Shown here: positions 1 to 7,000 of the stretch, in pieces | Layout of the letters: every line of letters starts with the position of its first letter | Numbering within the stretch: the stretch's first letter is position 1 | Assembly: GCA_030836935.1 (NCBI GenBank) | Contig: JAUPMA010000243.1 | Span: 1-7,784, forward strand | DNA: 7,784 bases | Reading direction: 5' to 3' | Origin: Pseudomonadota bacterium | Lineage (GTDB): Bacteria; Pseudomonadota; Gammaproteobacteria; SZUA-229 | Position numbers and translations under genes: made by a program | The notes under the pieces: model-generated | Database searches by the model: none | Told to the model about the DNA's origin: nothing | The model's input: only the letters and a program-made list of their open reading frames with translations

Positions 1-1131
1 AAAACCTATGTGCGCGACATGCAGCCGGTAATTGAAATGAAACCCGATGCGCTGATCATGGCTGATCCGGGATTAATCATGATGGTGCGTGAAACCTGGC
101 CGGAAATGCCGATTCATTTATCCGTACAGGCCAACACCGTGAATTATGCAGCAGTAAAATTCTGGCAGTCCGTCGGGATAGAACGCATTATTTTATCGCG
201 CGAATTATCGCTGGACGAAATTGCAGAAACCCGCCAGCAATGCCCCGACATGGAATTAGAAGTATTTGTTCACGGCGCATTGTGCATTGCCTATTCCGGC
301 CGCTGTTTATTATCCGGTTACTTTAATCACCGCGACCCCAACCAGGGCAGTTGCACCAATGCCTGCCGCTGGGAATACAAAACCACCGAAGCCGTCGAAG
401 CGGCAGAAGGCAAATTTGTACCCAGTGCATCGGTGTTATCCATGGATGCTTTCAGGCACTCACAAAATCTTGGCAGTTGCGGTGATCAGGTGCGTCATCC
501 GCTGGCGGACAAGGTGTATTTTCTCGAAGAACAAAACCGCCCCGGCGAACTCATGCCGGTGCTGGAAGATGAACACGGCACCTACATCATGAATTCAAAA
601 GATTTGCGCGCCGTGGAACACGTACACAAGCTGGTGCAGATCGGCGTTGACAGTCTGAAAATCGAAGGCCGCACTAAATCACATTATTACGTGGCACGCA
701 CCGCACAAAGTTATCGCATGGCGATTGATGATGCGCTGGCGGACAAACCGTTCAATCCGCAACTGCTCGGCATTCTGGAAAACCTTGCCAACCGCGGTTA
801 CACCGACGGCTTTTTTGAGCGTCACCACACCCAGGATTACCAGAATTACATTGAAGGCAATTCCATTGCGCACCAGCAACAGTTTGTTGGCGAAGTCACC
901 GCCTACGACAAAAACACCGGCCTGGCAGAGATTGATGTCAAAAACAAATTTGCCGTAGGCGACAAACTGGAAATCATCCAGCCTGCCGGCAATGTCAACA
1001 TGGTGCTGGAACACATGGAGGATTTACGCGGCAACGCCATGAACGAAGCGCCGGGTGGCGGCTGGCATATCCGGATTCCATTGCCGGAATCGGCGGCAAA
1101 ACTGGGACTGATTGCGCGTTACATTGCGTAA
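1..1131 (+). CDS. trhP: TrhP (YegQ), prephenate-dependent tRNA U34 hydroxylase, U32 family; 5'-truncated
   Basis: The reading frame is open from the first base and ends at TAA 1129-1131, giving 376 residues. From memory, E. coli YegQ is about 453 residues and its 'KTFIRDLKPVVEM' segment matches residue 1 onward here, so roughly 75 N-terminal residues lie outside the window. The GTG at base 10 is therefore internal, not a start. The U32 signature is intact: EVFVHGALC, then GRCLLS, then NQGSCTNACRWEY, giving four cysteines (C95, C102, C118, C122 of the partial protein) of the type that bind an iron-sulfur cluster. SLKIEGRTKS and the C-terminal beta domain are also present. Known role: hydroxylation of uridine-34 in certain tRNAs to 5-hydroxyuridine, the precursor of cmo5U, using prephenate. 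The older label 'U32 protease' is misleading for this subfamily. The linker after CRWEY diverges from E. coli and carries an extra Cys. Confidence 0.95.
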   Translation, partial: KTYVRDMQPVIEMKPDALIMADPGLIMMVRETWPEMPIHLSVQANTVNYAAVKFWQSVGIERIILSRELSLDEIAETRQQCPDMELEVFVHGALCIAYSGRCLLSGYFNHRDPNQGSCTNACRWEYKTTEAVEAAEGKFVPSASVLSMDAFRHSQNLGSCGDQVRHPLADKVYFLEEQNRPGELMPVLEDEHGTYIMNSKDLRAVEHVHKLVQIGVDSLKIEGRTKSHYYVARTAQSYRMAIDDALADKPFNPQLLGILENLANRGYTDGFFERHHTQDYQNYIEGNSIAHQQQFVGEVTAYDKNTGLAEIDVKNKFAVGDKLEIIQPAGNVNMVLEHMEDLRGNAMNEAPGGGWHIRIPLPESAAKLGLIARYIA

Positions 1132-1136
1132 CCCGG

Positions 1137-1715
1137 CTACAGCAACCAGTCCGGACGAAAAATAATCATTGCACCCAGCAGCAACATCACGATACCGCTC
1201 ACCAGTTTCAGCATGCGGCCCGCATTGTCGGTAAGTTTGCGGCTGCTCAGAGCCATCACCGCCGTCGTCACCATCAGCGTATCATCCGCCATATAACCCA
1301 GAATATATAAACCCAGATACGCATAGTGCGCTGCCGGATTCAGGTTATGTTGCGCCAGCACCGCGGTATAAACAGCGGGCAAGCCGGCTGTACACAAGGC
1401 CTCGATAAAATTCACCACCACCGCCAGTACCGTCACTGCAAACAGCGAAGGCAGCAAGGTCTCTGCGCGCAATATGCTTCGCATGCGTGCGTACAAACCC
1501 GGTTTGACCGATTCGGGAATGGAAAGCGAAACACCCCTGCCCAGTGCAACAAAATCCTTGACGTTAATAAATCCGATTACCAGCGCCGCCACACCAAGCG
1601 TCCAGCGCACGGTTGCCGACAAGCCAACCAGCAGAAAAATATTCAGCCACGCAGCCATGAAAGCATAATAAACCGCGCCACTCACCAATAAAAAAATACC
1701 GGCAATCAGCGCCAT
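1137..1715 (-). CDS. C-terminal fragment: DsbD/CcdA-like membrane domain
   Basis: This 192-residue frame begins at ATG 1715, twelve bases after the TAA that ends the upstream fragment, and stops at TAG. It is mostly hydrophobic, with about five further helices. One contains NFIEALCTAGLP, the second conserved cysteine of the DsbD-like pair. Its partner cysteine (NPC) is in the upstream fragment, so this piece alone cannot form the disulfide relay. No Shine-Dalgarno precedes ATG 1715 (upstream bases aaaatcgcaaacgc). Separate translation would therefore need reinitiation after the nearby stop. I treat it as the remainder of one broken gene rather than an independent gene. It converges on trhP with 5 bases between the two stop codons. 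Confidence 0.7.
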   Translation of the reverse strand: MALIAGIFLLVSGAVYYAFMAAWLNIFLLVGLSATVRWTLGVAALVIGFINVKDFVALGRGVSLSIPESVKPGLYARMRSILRAETLLPSLFAVTVLAVVVNFIEALCTAGLPAVYTAVLAQHNLNPAAHYAYLGLYILGYMADDTLMVTTAVMALSSRKLTDNAGRMLKLVSGIVMLLLGAMIIFRPDWLL

Positions 1716-1727
1716 GCGTTTGCGATT

Positions 1728-2339
1728 TTACAAATGCACCAGCATGGACAACAGAAACAGCAGCACCCACATGGCACAGGGATTAAAACCATCCAGCAAC
1801 CCCATCGCCAGCGTGAATAACGGCAGTCCCATTTCTGACGCACTGAGCTTGCCAAACGAAGTTGTCCCGACGGTCTTGTTGCGCCGTGTTATTTGTTCGT
1901 CCACCAGCATCGCAAGTTCCGGCCCGGTAATTTCCGCGCTCTCGAAACCAACCAGAACCTGATCATCAACAACAAATGTCGGCACACCGGGAGGCCAGAC
2001 ACCGGCGCGCCGTGAATGCCGCGCCAGGTCATCGCGGGCAGAAGCATCATCGACAACGGAACGATATACAATCTGCAACCACGGCCGTTCTGCCGCGAAT
2101 GCCGGAAGATAATTTTTGGCCTCCGCGCAATGCGGGCAACCTTCACGCACAAATACTTCCAGCACCACTTTTTCGGCAACCGCCGGCGATCCGCTGTTTG
2201 CCGCCGCCAGCGGTAATGGCAGCGCAAGCCACACCAGCAGCCATATCAGTACACGGAACAGATATTGTGTTGCAGGAATAGCATCGCCAGCAGGAAACCG
2301 GGCAGAAAACCGGAAAGATTTCAAATCGGGGTGATTCAT
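1728..2339 (-). CDS. N-terminal fragment: exported thioredoxin-like domain plus first DsbD-like helix
   Basis: This is the 203-residue part before the in-frame TAA. Residues 27-47 are strongly hydrophobic and end in LAAANSG, so it could be a signal peptide or an anchor. EVFVREGCPHCAEAKNYLP holds the CXXC redox motif and GVPTFVVDDQVLVGF the cis-proline loop, both hallmarks of the thioredoxin fold. Residues 170-203 form one hydrophobic helix with DGFNPC and end abruptly at LLSMLVHL. If made alone, the product would be a thioredoxin-like domain tethered by a single helix, without its electron-relay partner helices. ATG at 2339 is the first start and leaves a rather long charged leader of about 25 residues. 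No good Shine-Dalgarno is visible, so a later start is possible. Confidence 0.75.
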   Translation of the reverse strand: MNHPDLKSFRFSARFPAGDAIPATQYLFRVLIWLLVWLALPLPLAAANSGSPAVAEKVVLEVFVREGCPHCAEAKNYLPAFAAERPWLQIVYRSVVDDASARDDLARHSRRAGVWPPGVPTFVVDDQVLVGFESAEITGPELAMLVDEQITRRNKTVGTTSFGKLSASEMGLPLFTLAMGLLDGFNPCAMWVLLFLLSMLVHL

Positions 2340-2397
2340 GTTACTACCGGAACACTTGAAAACAATGCGCCGCCTGTTTCAGGCAAAAAAGAACTCG

Positions 2398-2454
2398 CCA
2401 CAAAGGACACGGAGTTCACAGAGAAATCAACACAGAATCCTCTGTGTCCTGTGG
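2398..2454. repeat. Imperfect palindromic element (CACAGAGG-type intergenic repeat)
   Basis: The left arm 2398-2414 (ccacaaaggacacggag) is nearly the reverse complement of the right arm 2440-2454 (ctctgtgtcctgtgg), with one mismatch and a two-base bulge, around a 25-base centre. A shorter perfect hairpin, acacaga (2430-2436) with tctgtgt (2441-2447), is nested on the right and competes for the same arm. It lies between two transcription units. From memory, palindromes built on 'cacagaggacacagag' words recur in many environmental bacterial genomes and yield spurious ORFs reading like TKDTEFTEK, as here. Copy number cannot be judged from one copy. Confidence 0.6.
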
Positions 2455-2475
2455 TAAAGAATTTAGAATGGTATT

Positions 2476-2509
2476 CTTTTCATCTGCGTTTTTTCTTCCT
2501 GATGAAAAG
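2476..2509. other. 9-bp perfect hairpin upstream of the putative terminator
   Basis: CTTTTCATC (2476-2484) and GATGAAAAG (2501-2509) are exact reverse complements around a 16-base loop containing a T6 run. The right arm shares bases 2506-2509 with the left arm of the next hairpin (2506-2537), so the two cannot form together. Whether this has a role, such as alternative folding at the transcript end, is inference. Confidence 0.45.
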
Positions 2510-2537
2510 CCTGGAACAGCATTCATCACCAGGCTTT
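2506..2537 (-). terminator. Putative terminator hairpin at the 3' end of the yhdP-nit block
   Basis: AAAGCCTGG (2506-2514) and CCAGGCTTT (2529-2537) form a perfect 9-bp stem around a 14-base loop. It overlaps the last codons of the minus-strand 86-residue gene, whose stop TGA (2528-2526) is in the loop. Read on the minus strand, the stem is followed by TTTTCATC, only a short U tract, so termination strength is uncertain. On the plus strand it is followed by ATTATC. Its place just after the last gene of a four-gene block supports a terminator for that block. Confidence 0.5.
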
Positions 2538-2786
2538 ATTATCATCCAGCCATTTCAGACTCAGAAAATACCAGCCTGTAATCGGCAGCATCATTGCAAA
2601 CCAGCTCCAGTCTTCAATCAGGAACTGTGTGCCGATGAGTGTTTGCGAAGCAAATACACTGCCCCACGGGATACAATAAATTGTGAACAACACGCAGGCC
2701 CAGATTAACCACAGCGCATGCTTGCGTTTTTCAATACTGGAGAAGGCAAGAAAAACCCAGAGGGGCATTTTGTCAGTTTTTTGCAT
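2526..2786 (-). CDS. Small two-helix inner-membrane protein, function unknown
   Basis: This 86-residue protein has two predicted membrane helices, about residues 23-46 (HALWLIWACVLFTIYCIPWG) and 58-78 (around DWSWFAMMLPITGWYFLSL). A short charged N-terminus carries EKRKH before helix 1, and the tail is acidic (WLDDNKAW). The positive residues before helix 1 favour both ends being cytoplasmic. It is rich in Trp (8) and has Cys 31 and Cys 38 in helix 1. The start ATG has a good ribosome-binding sequence, GGGAAGG, four bases upstream, inside the 15-base gap after the Nit-type gene, so the two are almost certainly cotranscribed. I recall similar small conserved proteins from gammaproteobacteria but no named function. 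Confidence 0.85.
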   Translation of the reverse strand: MQKTDKMPLWVFLAFSSIEKRKHALWLIWACVLFTIYCIPWGSVFASQTLIGTQFLIEDWSWFAMMLPITGWYFLSLKWLDDNKAW

Positions 2787-2790
2787 ATCG

Positions 2791-2797
2791 CCTTCCC
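2791..2797 (-). promoter_or_regulatory. Ribosome-binding site for the 86-residue membrane protein
   Basis: The minus strand reads GGGAAGG followed by CGAT and ATG. The site fills the short gap between the stop of the upstream amidase gene and this start, supporting a real small gene rather than a chance frame. Confidence 0.65.
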
Positions 2798-2801
2798 GTT
2801 T

Positions 2802-3626
2802 TCAACTGATTACGCAATTGATGCGGCGATGCTTCAGCACCGGAAAATTCTTGCGCGTTTTGCGCAGGTAATTCATATCAATATCCGCAACCACCACGCC
2901 GTTACCGCTCTGGATGCGATTCAATATTGTGCCCCACGGGTCAACAATCATGCTGTTGCCGTGCGTTTCGCGGCCATTGATGTGAAAACCGCCTTGCGCA
3001 GCGGCAATGAGATAGCACTGGTTTTCAATAGCGCGGGCACGCAGCAACGGTTCCCAGTGTGCCTTGCCGGTGATGGCCGTGAATGCTGAAGGCAGCACAC
3101 AAATATCCATGCCCTTATCAGCGAGATTGCGAAACAGTTCCGGGAAACGCAAGTCGTAACACACAGCCATGCCGATTTTGCCGATAGGTGTATCCACCAC
3201 CACAATTTCTTCACCGGCTTCGGTGGTTTGTGATTCGTTGTATTTTTCGCCGGTGTCCTTGATCAGCACATCAAACATGTGAATCTTGTCGTAGCGTGCA
3301 ACCTGCTCGCCCTTGTCGTTGAACAACAAACTGGCGGCGCGTGATTTGCTGGTATCGCTGGCTTCCAGCGGCAGCGTACCGCCCACCAGCCAGATGCCGT
3401 GTTTTTTCGCCTGGCTGGCAAGAAATTTCTGGATCACGCCCTTGCCCGGTGCTTCGGCGTGCTTGACCCGCTCCTGTTCGGACATGGCCATCAGGGCGAA
3501 ATTTTCCGGCAGCACAACCAGACCCGCACCCTGTTTGGCGGCATCTTCTATCAGCCGTTTTGCCTGATCCAGATTGGCCTGGATATTGGGGCCGGAGGCC
3601 ATTTGTATTGCTGCCACTTTGCTCAT
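2802..3626 (-). CDS. Nitrilase-superfamily amidase, Nit1/deaminated-glutathione amidase type
   Basis: The protein has 274 residues, the usual length for the Nit branch of the carbon-nitrogen hydrolase family. The catalytic triad is visible: Glu41 in VVLPENFALM, Lys114 in ARYDKIHMFDV and Cys156 in AVCYDLRFPELFR. The family signature HWEPLLRARAIENQCY, GRETHGNSMIVDPWG and a late VVVADID strand are also present. KIHMFDV with CYDLRFPELFR is typical of the Nit1/NitB group, which hydrolyses deaminated glutathione as a metabolite-repair step in the cytosol. The closely related omega-amidase (Nit2) cannot be fully excluded. No signal peptide is seen. The start at 3626 is chosen for GGGGAG six bases upstream and for MSKVAAIQMASG, the normal N-terminus. 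A nitrilase gene just downstream of yhdP is also, from memory, the Pseudomonas order, where tldD follows. Here the next gene is a small membrane protein. Confidence 0.95.
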   Translation of the reverse strand: MSKVAAIQMASGPNIQANLDQAKRLIEDAAKQGAGLVVLPENFALMAMSEQERVKHAEAPGKGVIQKFLASQAKKHGIWLVGGTLPLEASDTSKSRAASLLFNDKGEQVARYDKIHMFDVLIKDTGEKYNESQTTEAGEEIVVVDTPIGKIGMAVCYDLRFPELFRNLADKGMDICVLPSAFTAITGKAHWEPLLRARAIENQCYLIAAAQGGFHINGRETHGNSMIVDPWGTILNRIQSGNGVVVADIDMNYLRKTRKNFPVLKHRRINCVIS

Positions 3627-3632
3627 TCATTA

Positions 3633-3638
3633 CTCCCC
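3633..3638 (-). promoter_or_regulatory. Ribosome-binding site for the Nit-type amidase
   Basis: GGGGAG on the minus strand sits six bases before ATG 3626. It selects this ATG over the out-of-frame ATG at 3630, which would open only a shadow frame. Confidence 0.7.
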
Positions 3639-3668
3639 ATTATTAAATCGGTAAAAAACCCGTCCGGA

Positions 3669-4019
3669 TTACTGCCGGGCCAGTAAAACCAGATAAATCG
3701 TATCGCCGGCACCACTGCCCGGCAATGTCTGCATGGCACCGGATGGCACACCCAGCGCCACCAGCCAGTCAAGCAGTTCATGCACCCAGATTTCGCCTTC
3801 CTCGCCACCGGGATAGCGCAATTCGATGATGCCGCCCGGCGTATTCATCCAGCGCTGCACCAGATCAGCCAGATCCGGTTGCTTCAGCAAGGCGTCACCG
3901 CTGCGCAGGTTATCCCATTGTCCGGCACGCAATGCCAGCATGACTTCCGCAGATTCTTCGGCAAGCAGCGGCGCCAGCAGCAGGCCTTGCAGGGCAATCA
4001 GGACAATGAGCCGGCGCAT
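3669..4019 (-). CDS. Small secreted/periplasmic protein coupled to yhdP, function unknown
   Basis: This is a 116-residue protein with a clear signal peptide: MRR, then a hydrophobic core LIVLIALQGLLLAPLLA, with probable cleavage after Ala20 (LLA/EE). The mature part is about 96 residues, acidic and Cys-free, with a helical start (LRAGQWDNLRSGDALLKQPDLADLVQRW). It then has an alternating region, IIELRYPGGEEGEIWVHELLDWLVALGVPS, ending in LPGSGAGDTIYLVLL. The order strand, helix DWLVALGVP, then a glycine-rich loop faintly resembles the second half of an OmpA-like domain. That is only a guess at the fold. Its ATG overlaps the yhdP stop as TGATG, so translation is probably coupled. A GTG at 4022 would add one residue. 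It is followed 42 bases later by the amidase gene. I do not recognise a named family. Confidence 0.85.
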   Translation of the reverse strand: MRRLIVLIALQGLLLAPLLAEESAEVMLALRAGQWDNLRSGDALLKQPDLADLVQRWMNTPGGIIELRYPGGEEGEIWVHELLDWLVALGVPSGAMQTLPGSGAGDTIYLVLLARQ

Positions 4020-7000
4020 CACAGGTCGTTATTCTCGTTATTCACCGTTTCCGGCGCGTCAATCAGGGTTACGCTGGGTTTGTCCCAACTGCCTTTTACG
4101 GTGTACTTGTACTGGGCGATTCTATCCACGCGCAGCAGCTTCTGGAAGATGTGCACCACGACGCCGGTAATCGGACCGCCGGCCACCGTGCCAATCAGTG
4201 TCAGCGTATTGCCGACACCCGGCACCACAGTAATGGTCTGATCGAAATCTTCCTGCACCAGACCGATACGGCCCTGCATGCTGATTTCCGCCACTTTGCT
4301 CTTGATGATGAAATCATTGCTGTAGGCATTGCCGTTGGCAAAACTGAAGCGGGCGTCAAGATCGTCAAAGGCAAAGCCTTCGCGCATCTGCTCACCAAAA
4401 TCCAGCGAGAGCAGTGTGCGGAAATTGAATATGCCGAGCAGGCGGCCGGCACCGGCCTCGACATGCTGGATGCGGCCTTCCTGCAAATGCAGGCTGGCAT
4501 CGCCATTGAGCCTGGCCCAGCTGAAGTTTTGCGGCGCATCCTGCCATCGCCAGTGAAATTCAGCCTCGCCACGGGTCTGTTCCAGGTTCTGGCCCAATCC
4601 CATTTGCGACAGCGAAGCGCCCAGGTCGTCGGCTTTTACCCTGAAATCAAACCGCGTGACATGCGGTACGCGCCAGCTGCTTTGCCAGCTGCCACGGCCA
4701 TTGAGGCTGAATTGCGGGCCATTCAGCTCGAGCAAATCGATTTCCATGCCGCTGCCGGTGCGGCGGGTATGCAGGTTTACGTTGCGCAACTGCACCTGGC
4801 CCCAGTCCAGCTGCGCAATATGCGCCTTGAGTGGCGGAATCTGCCGCGGCAACAGACCCGTATCCGGTTTCTGGCCGGGCTCCCTGCTGTCGTCACCCTG
4901 ACTGGCCTGCAGGGCCGCCAGATCAAGCCGCTCCAGATCCAGCGTCATGATCTCGTCGAGTTCGAAATCCTGCATGAAACTGGCGCGACCGCGCAGCAAC
5001 GTGCTGTCGGCCTGCACCTGCCAGCGCTGGCTGCGGCGTTCGGCCCGGGCTTCGTAACTGCCAGCCAGGGCAGCCCGGATATTCATGTCGCCGTTTCGCA
5101 GCCAGTCCAGATCCAGACGCAGTTCCCCGGCTTGCTGCGCCGGTTTCGCCAGAAACAGTGGCAGCTGGCTGGCCACGCCCTGCATTTCGCCGCTGGCGGC
5201 CAGGCTCAGTTCCACACCATCGGCCCTGGGCTGCATGGGTATATCTATGGTGGCCTGCCAGTCACTGCCGCCGGATACCTTGCCCTGCCAGTCCGGCAGC
5301 GGCGCCAGCAGGCTGGCCAGCGGCGCAAAACCCTGCACCGCAATACGGCTGTGATTGACGCCCTCAATGAGGATCGGCTCGATATGCAGTGACAGCGGGT
5401 AATTATCGAGACTGGCGCGCAACCGTTCGGCCTCGAGACTGGCTTCGGTAAAACGCAGCACACCGTTTACGCCCTTGAAACGATAGTGCTGTTCCGGCAA
5501 ATACAGCTCATTGCCGGTTAAGGCCAGACGCCCGCTGACTTGCGTGCTGTCATCTCCTGCCAGCGGAATCTGCAAATCCAGCCCGAGCCTGGCCTGGCCG
5601 CTGGTTTGCAGGGTGCTGACAAAATCCAGGGAGTTTTTCAGTGGGCTTTCCCCGACAAAACGGATCATCTCCGGCAAGGGACCGCTGACATCACCATTAA
5701 CCGCCAGCCGGGCATTTGCCAGGTCATCAATCGAGACAGTGGTGTCGGCCAGGGCGGCACCAAGGATCTCGCCGCGTCCCTGGTCAATCAGCATGGCGTT
5801 GTTGCGAAACCGCACCCGGGCGCCCAGACCGGTGATAGCCGGCCAGCCCGGCTGGTAATCAAGCTCGCCATTGGCCACATCGAACTGCGCCAGCATTACG
5901 CCTTCATGACTGGTGAAAGGAAAATCCTGCAACTGGCCATAAAACAGGAAACCGCCGGCCAGGTCACCCTTGACCAGGGCGCGATCCAGCCAGTCCACCG
6001 TATCCTTGTCCATAATGCCAGTGGGCAGGTAATGGCTCGTATAGGCCACCTTGCCCTGATCGTAATGCATCGCCAGATCCATGAATGCCGGTGCATTCTG
6101 CGGCACCAGCAGATGCAGGCTGCCACGGGTGCGGATATGCGGCGAGACGGCAGCAATCTCCCCGGCATAAATCACGGTCTGGCTGGTGTCATGGCTGACA
6201 AACACATCCGCCGCCAGGCTTTCCAGGTTCAGTGGCTGCCGGAACAGATCCGTGAAAACCAGTTTTACGTCCTGGCTGTCGAGCTGCACCCGCGCCTGCC
6301 GGTTTTGATAAGCCAGCCGGCCATCCAGACCACTAACGGAGGGCAGGTTTGCCTGTTGCGAACTGTAACCGGCATCGGTAAACCGGCTGCTGAAAAACAG
6401 CGCCTCGGGTTGCGCCAGCGGCAATTTCAGATCCACATCATGCAAATCACCCTGCGGCTGCCAGGCCTGCAACGGCGTGACCCAGTCGGCCAGGGCCGGT
6501 TGCGGCAGAAAATTGTTCACCAGTCCGGCAAGATAGGCCAGATCATCCATCTGCAAATAGCTGGCGCGCAGGCTGAACTGCTGCAACGGCTCATCCATCC
6601 GCAGCGATAGCGCCGATGGCTGCTGCCAGGATTGCCGGCCACGGTGGATTTCCAGGCCACTTACATCGGCCTGCCAGCCGTCCGGCTGTTGCCGCCAGCG
6701 CAGGTTGCCGATGAGCCGGTCCAGTTTCCACGAATGGACATTTCTGTTCAGGTAATGCAGCGCCATGTCCTCGCCGCTGACCAGGGAGTACACCCGCTGC
6801 ACCTGCAATTGCTGCCAGTCGATCCAGATATTGGCGTCAAGCTGGCCATCGGCGGTGAAATCAAACCAATCCCAGTAATCATTGAACCAGGGCTTGAGAC
6901 GCACATGCTCCAGCGCCGCATACATACGGCCCCGCCATTGTTCCGGCCGCTCCAGCGGCCCGCTGATATCCGCCAGCAACTGCACATGGCCGCCGTAGCT

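Larger units (their letters stand above)
1137..2339 (-). pseudogene. Thioredoxin-like/DsbD-like thiol-disulfide membrane protein, split by an in-frame TAA
   Basis: Two minus-strand open frames (2339-1728 and 1715-1137) are in the same frame, separated only by TAA at 1730-1728 and four sense codons (N R K R). Read through, they give one coherent protein of about 400 positions. It has an N-terminal export/anchor helix (about 27-47), a thioredoxin/glutaredoxin-like domain with CPHC (C68, C71) and cis-Pro motif GVPTF, then a membrane domain. That domain carries DGFNPC (C188) in its first helix and ALCTAGLP (C316) in a later one, the two-cysteine arrangement of DsbD/CcdA transporters. Such proteins pass electrons across the inner membrane to periplasmic dithiols. 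The stop falls in the loop between the first two helices of the membrane domain. A one-base change, for example AAA to TAA, would explain it. Alternatives are a sequencing error, readthrough or reinitiation. TAA also ends trhP and the 116-residue gene here, so general recoding is unlikely. Confidence 0.8.

Noticed and set aside
10..12. GTG at base 10 as the start of trhP
   Set aside because: The preceding codons (K T Y) continue the conserved family sequence, so the gene extends beyond the window and this is an internal codon.
1326..1691. Plus-strand frame of 121 codons opposite the DsbD-like domain
   Set aside because: Same complement-register effect. The product is Arg/Gln/His-rich with no recognisable feature, while the minus strand encodes clear membrane helices.
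1715..1728. Frameshift as the cause of the split redox gene
   Set aside because: The two halves are in the same frame (2339 and 1715 differ by a multiple of three), so only the stop codon separates them.
2373..2384. GCCTG-TTT-CAGGC hairpin next to A6, considered as a terminator
   Set aside because: On the plus strand it is followed by A residues, and on the minus strand the T run precedes it, so it has terminator geometry in neither direction.
2265..2708. Plus-strand frame of 147 codons crossing the 2398-2454 palindrome
   Set aside because: It runs through the end of one gene, the palindrome and the reverse of another gene. The translation is the typical spurious product of this kind of repeat.
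4151..6610. Long plus-strand open frames (413 and 356 codons) antisense to yhdP
   Set aside because: They lie in the exact complement codon register of yhdP. Antisense stops there need TTA, CTA or TCA sense codons, which this GC-rich gene avoids, so long antisense frames are expected. Their translations show no domain or credible start.
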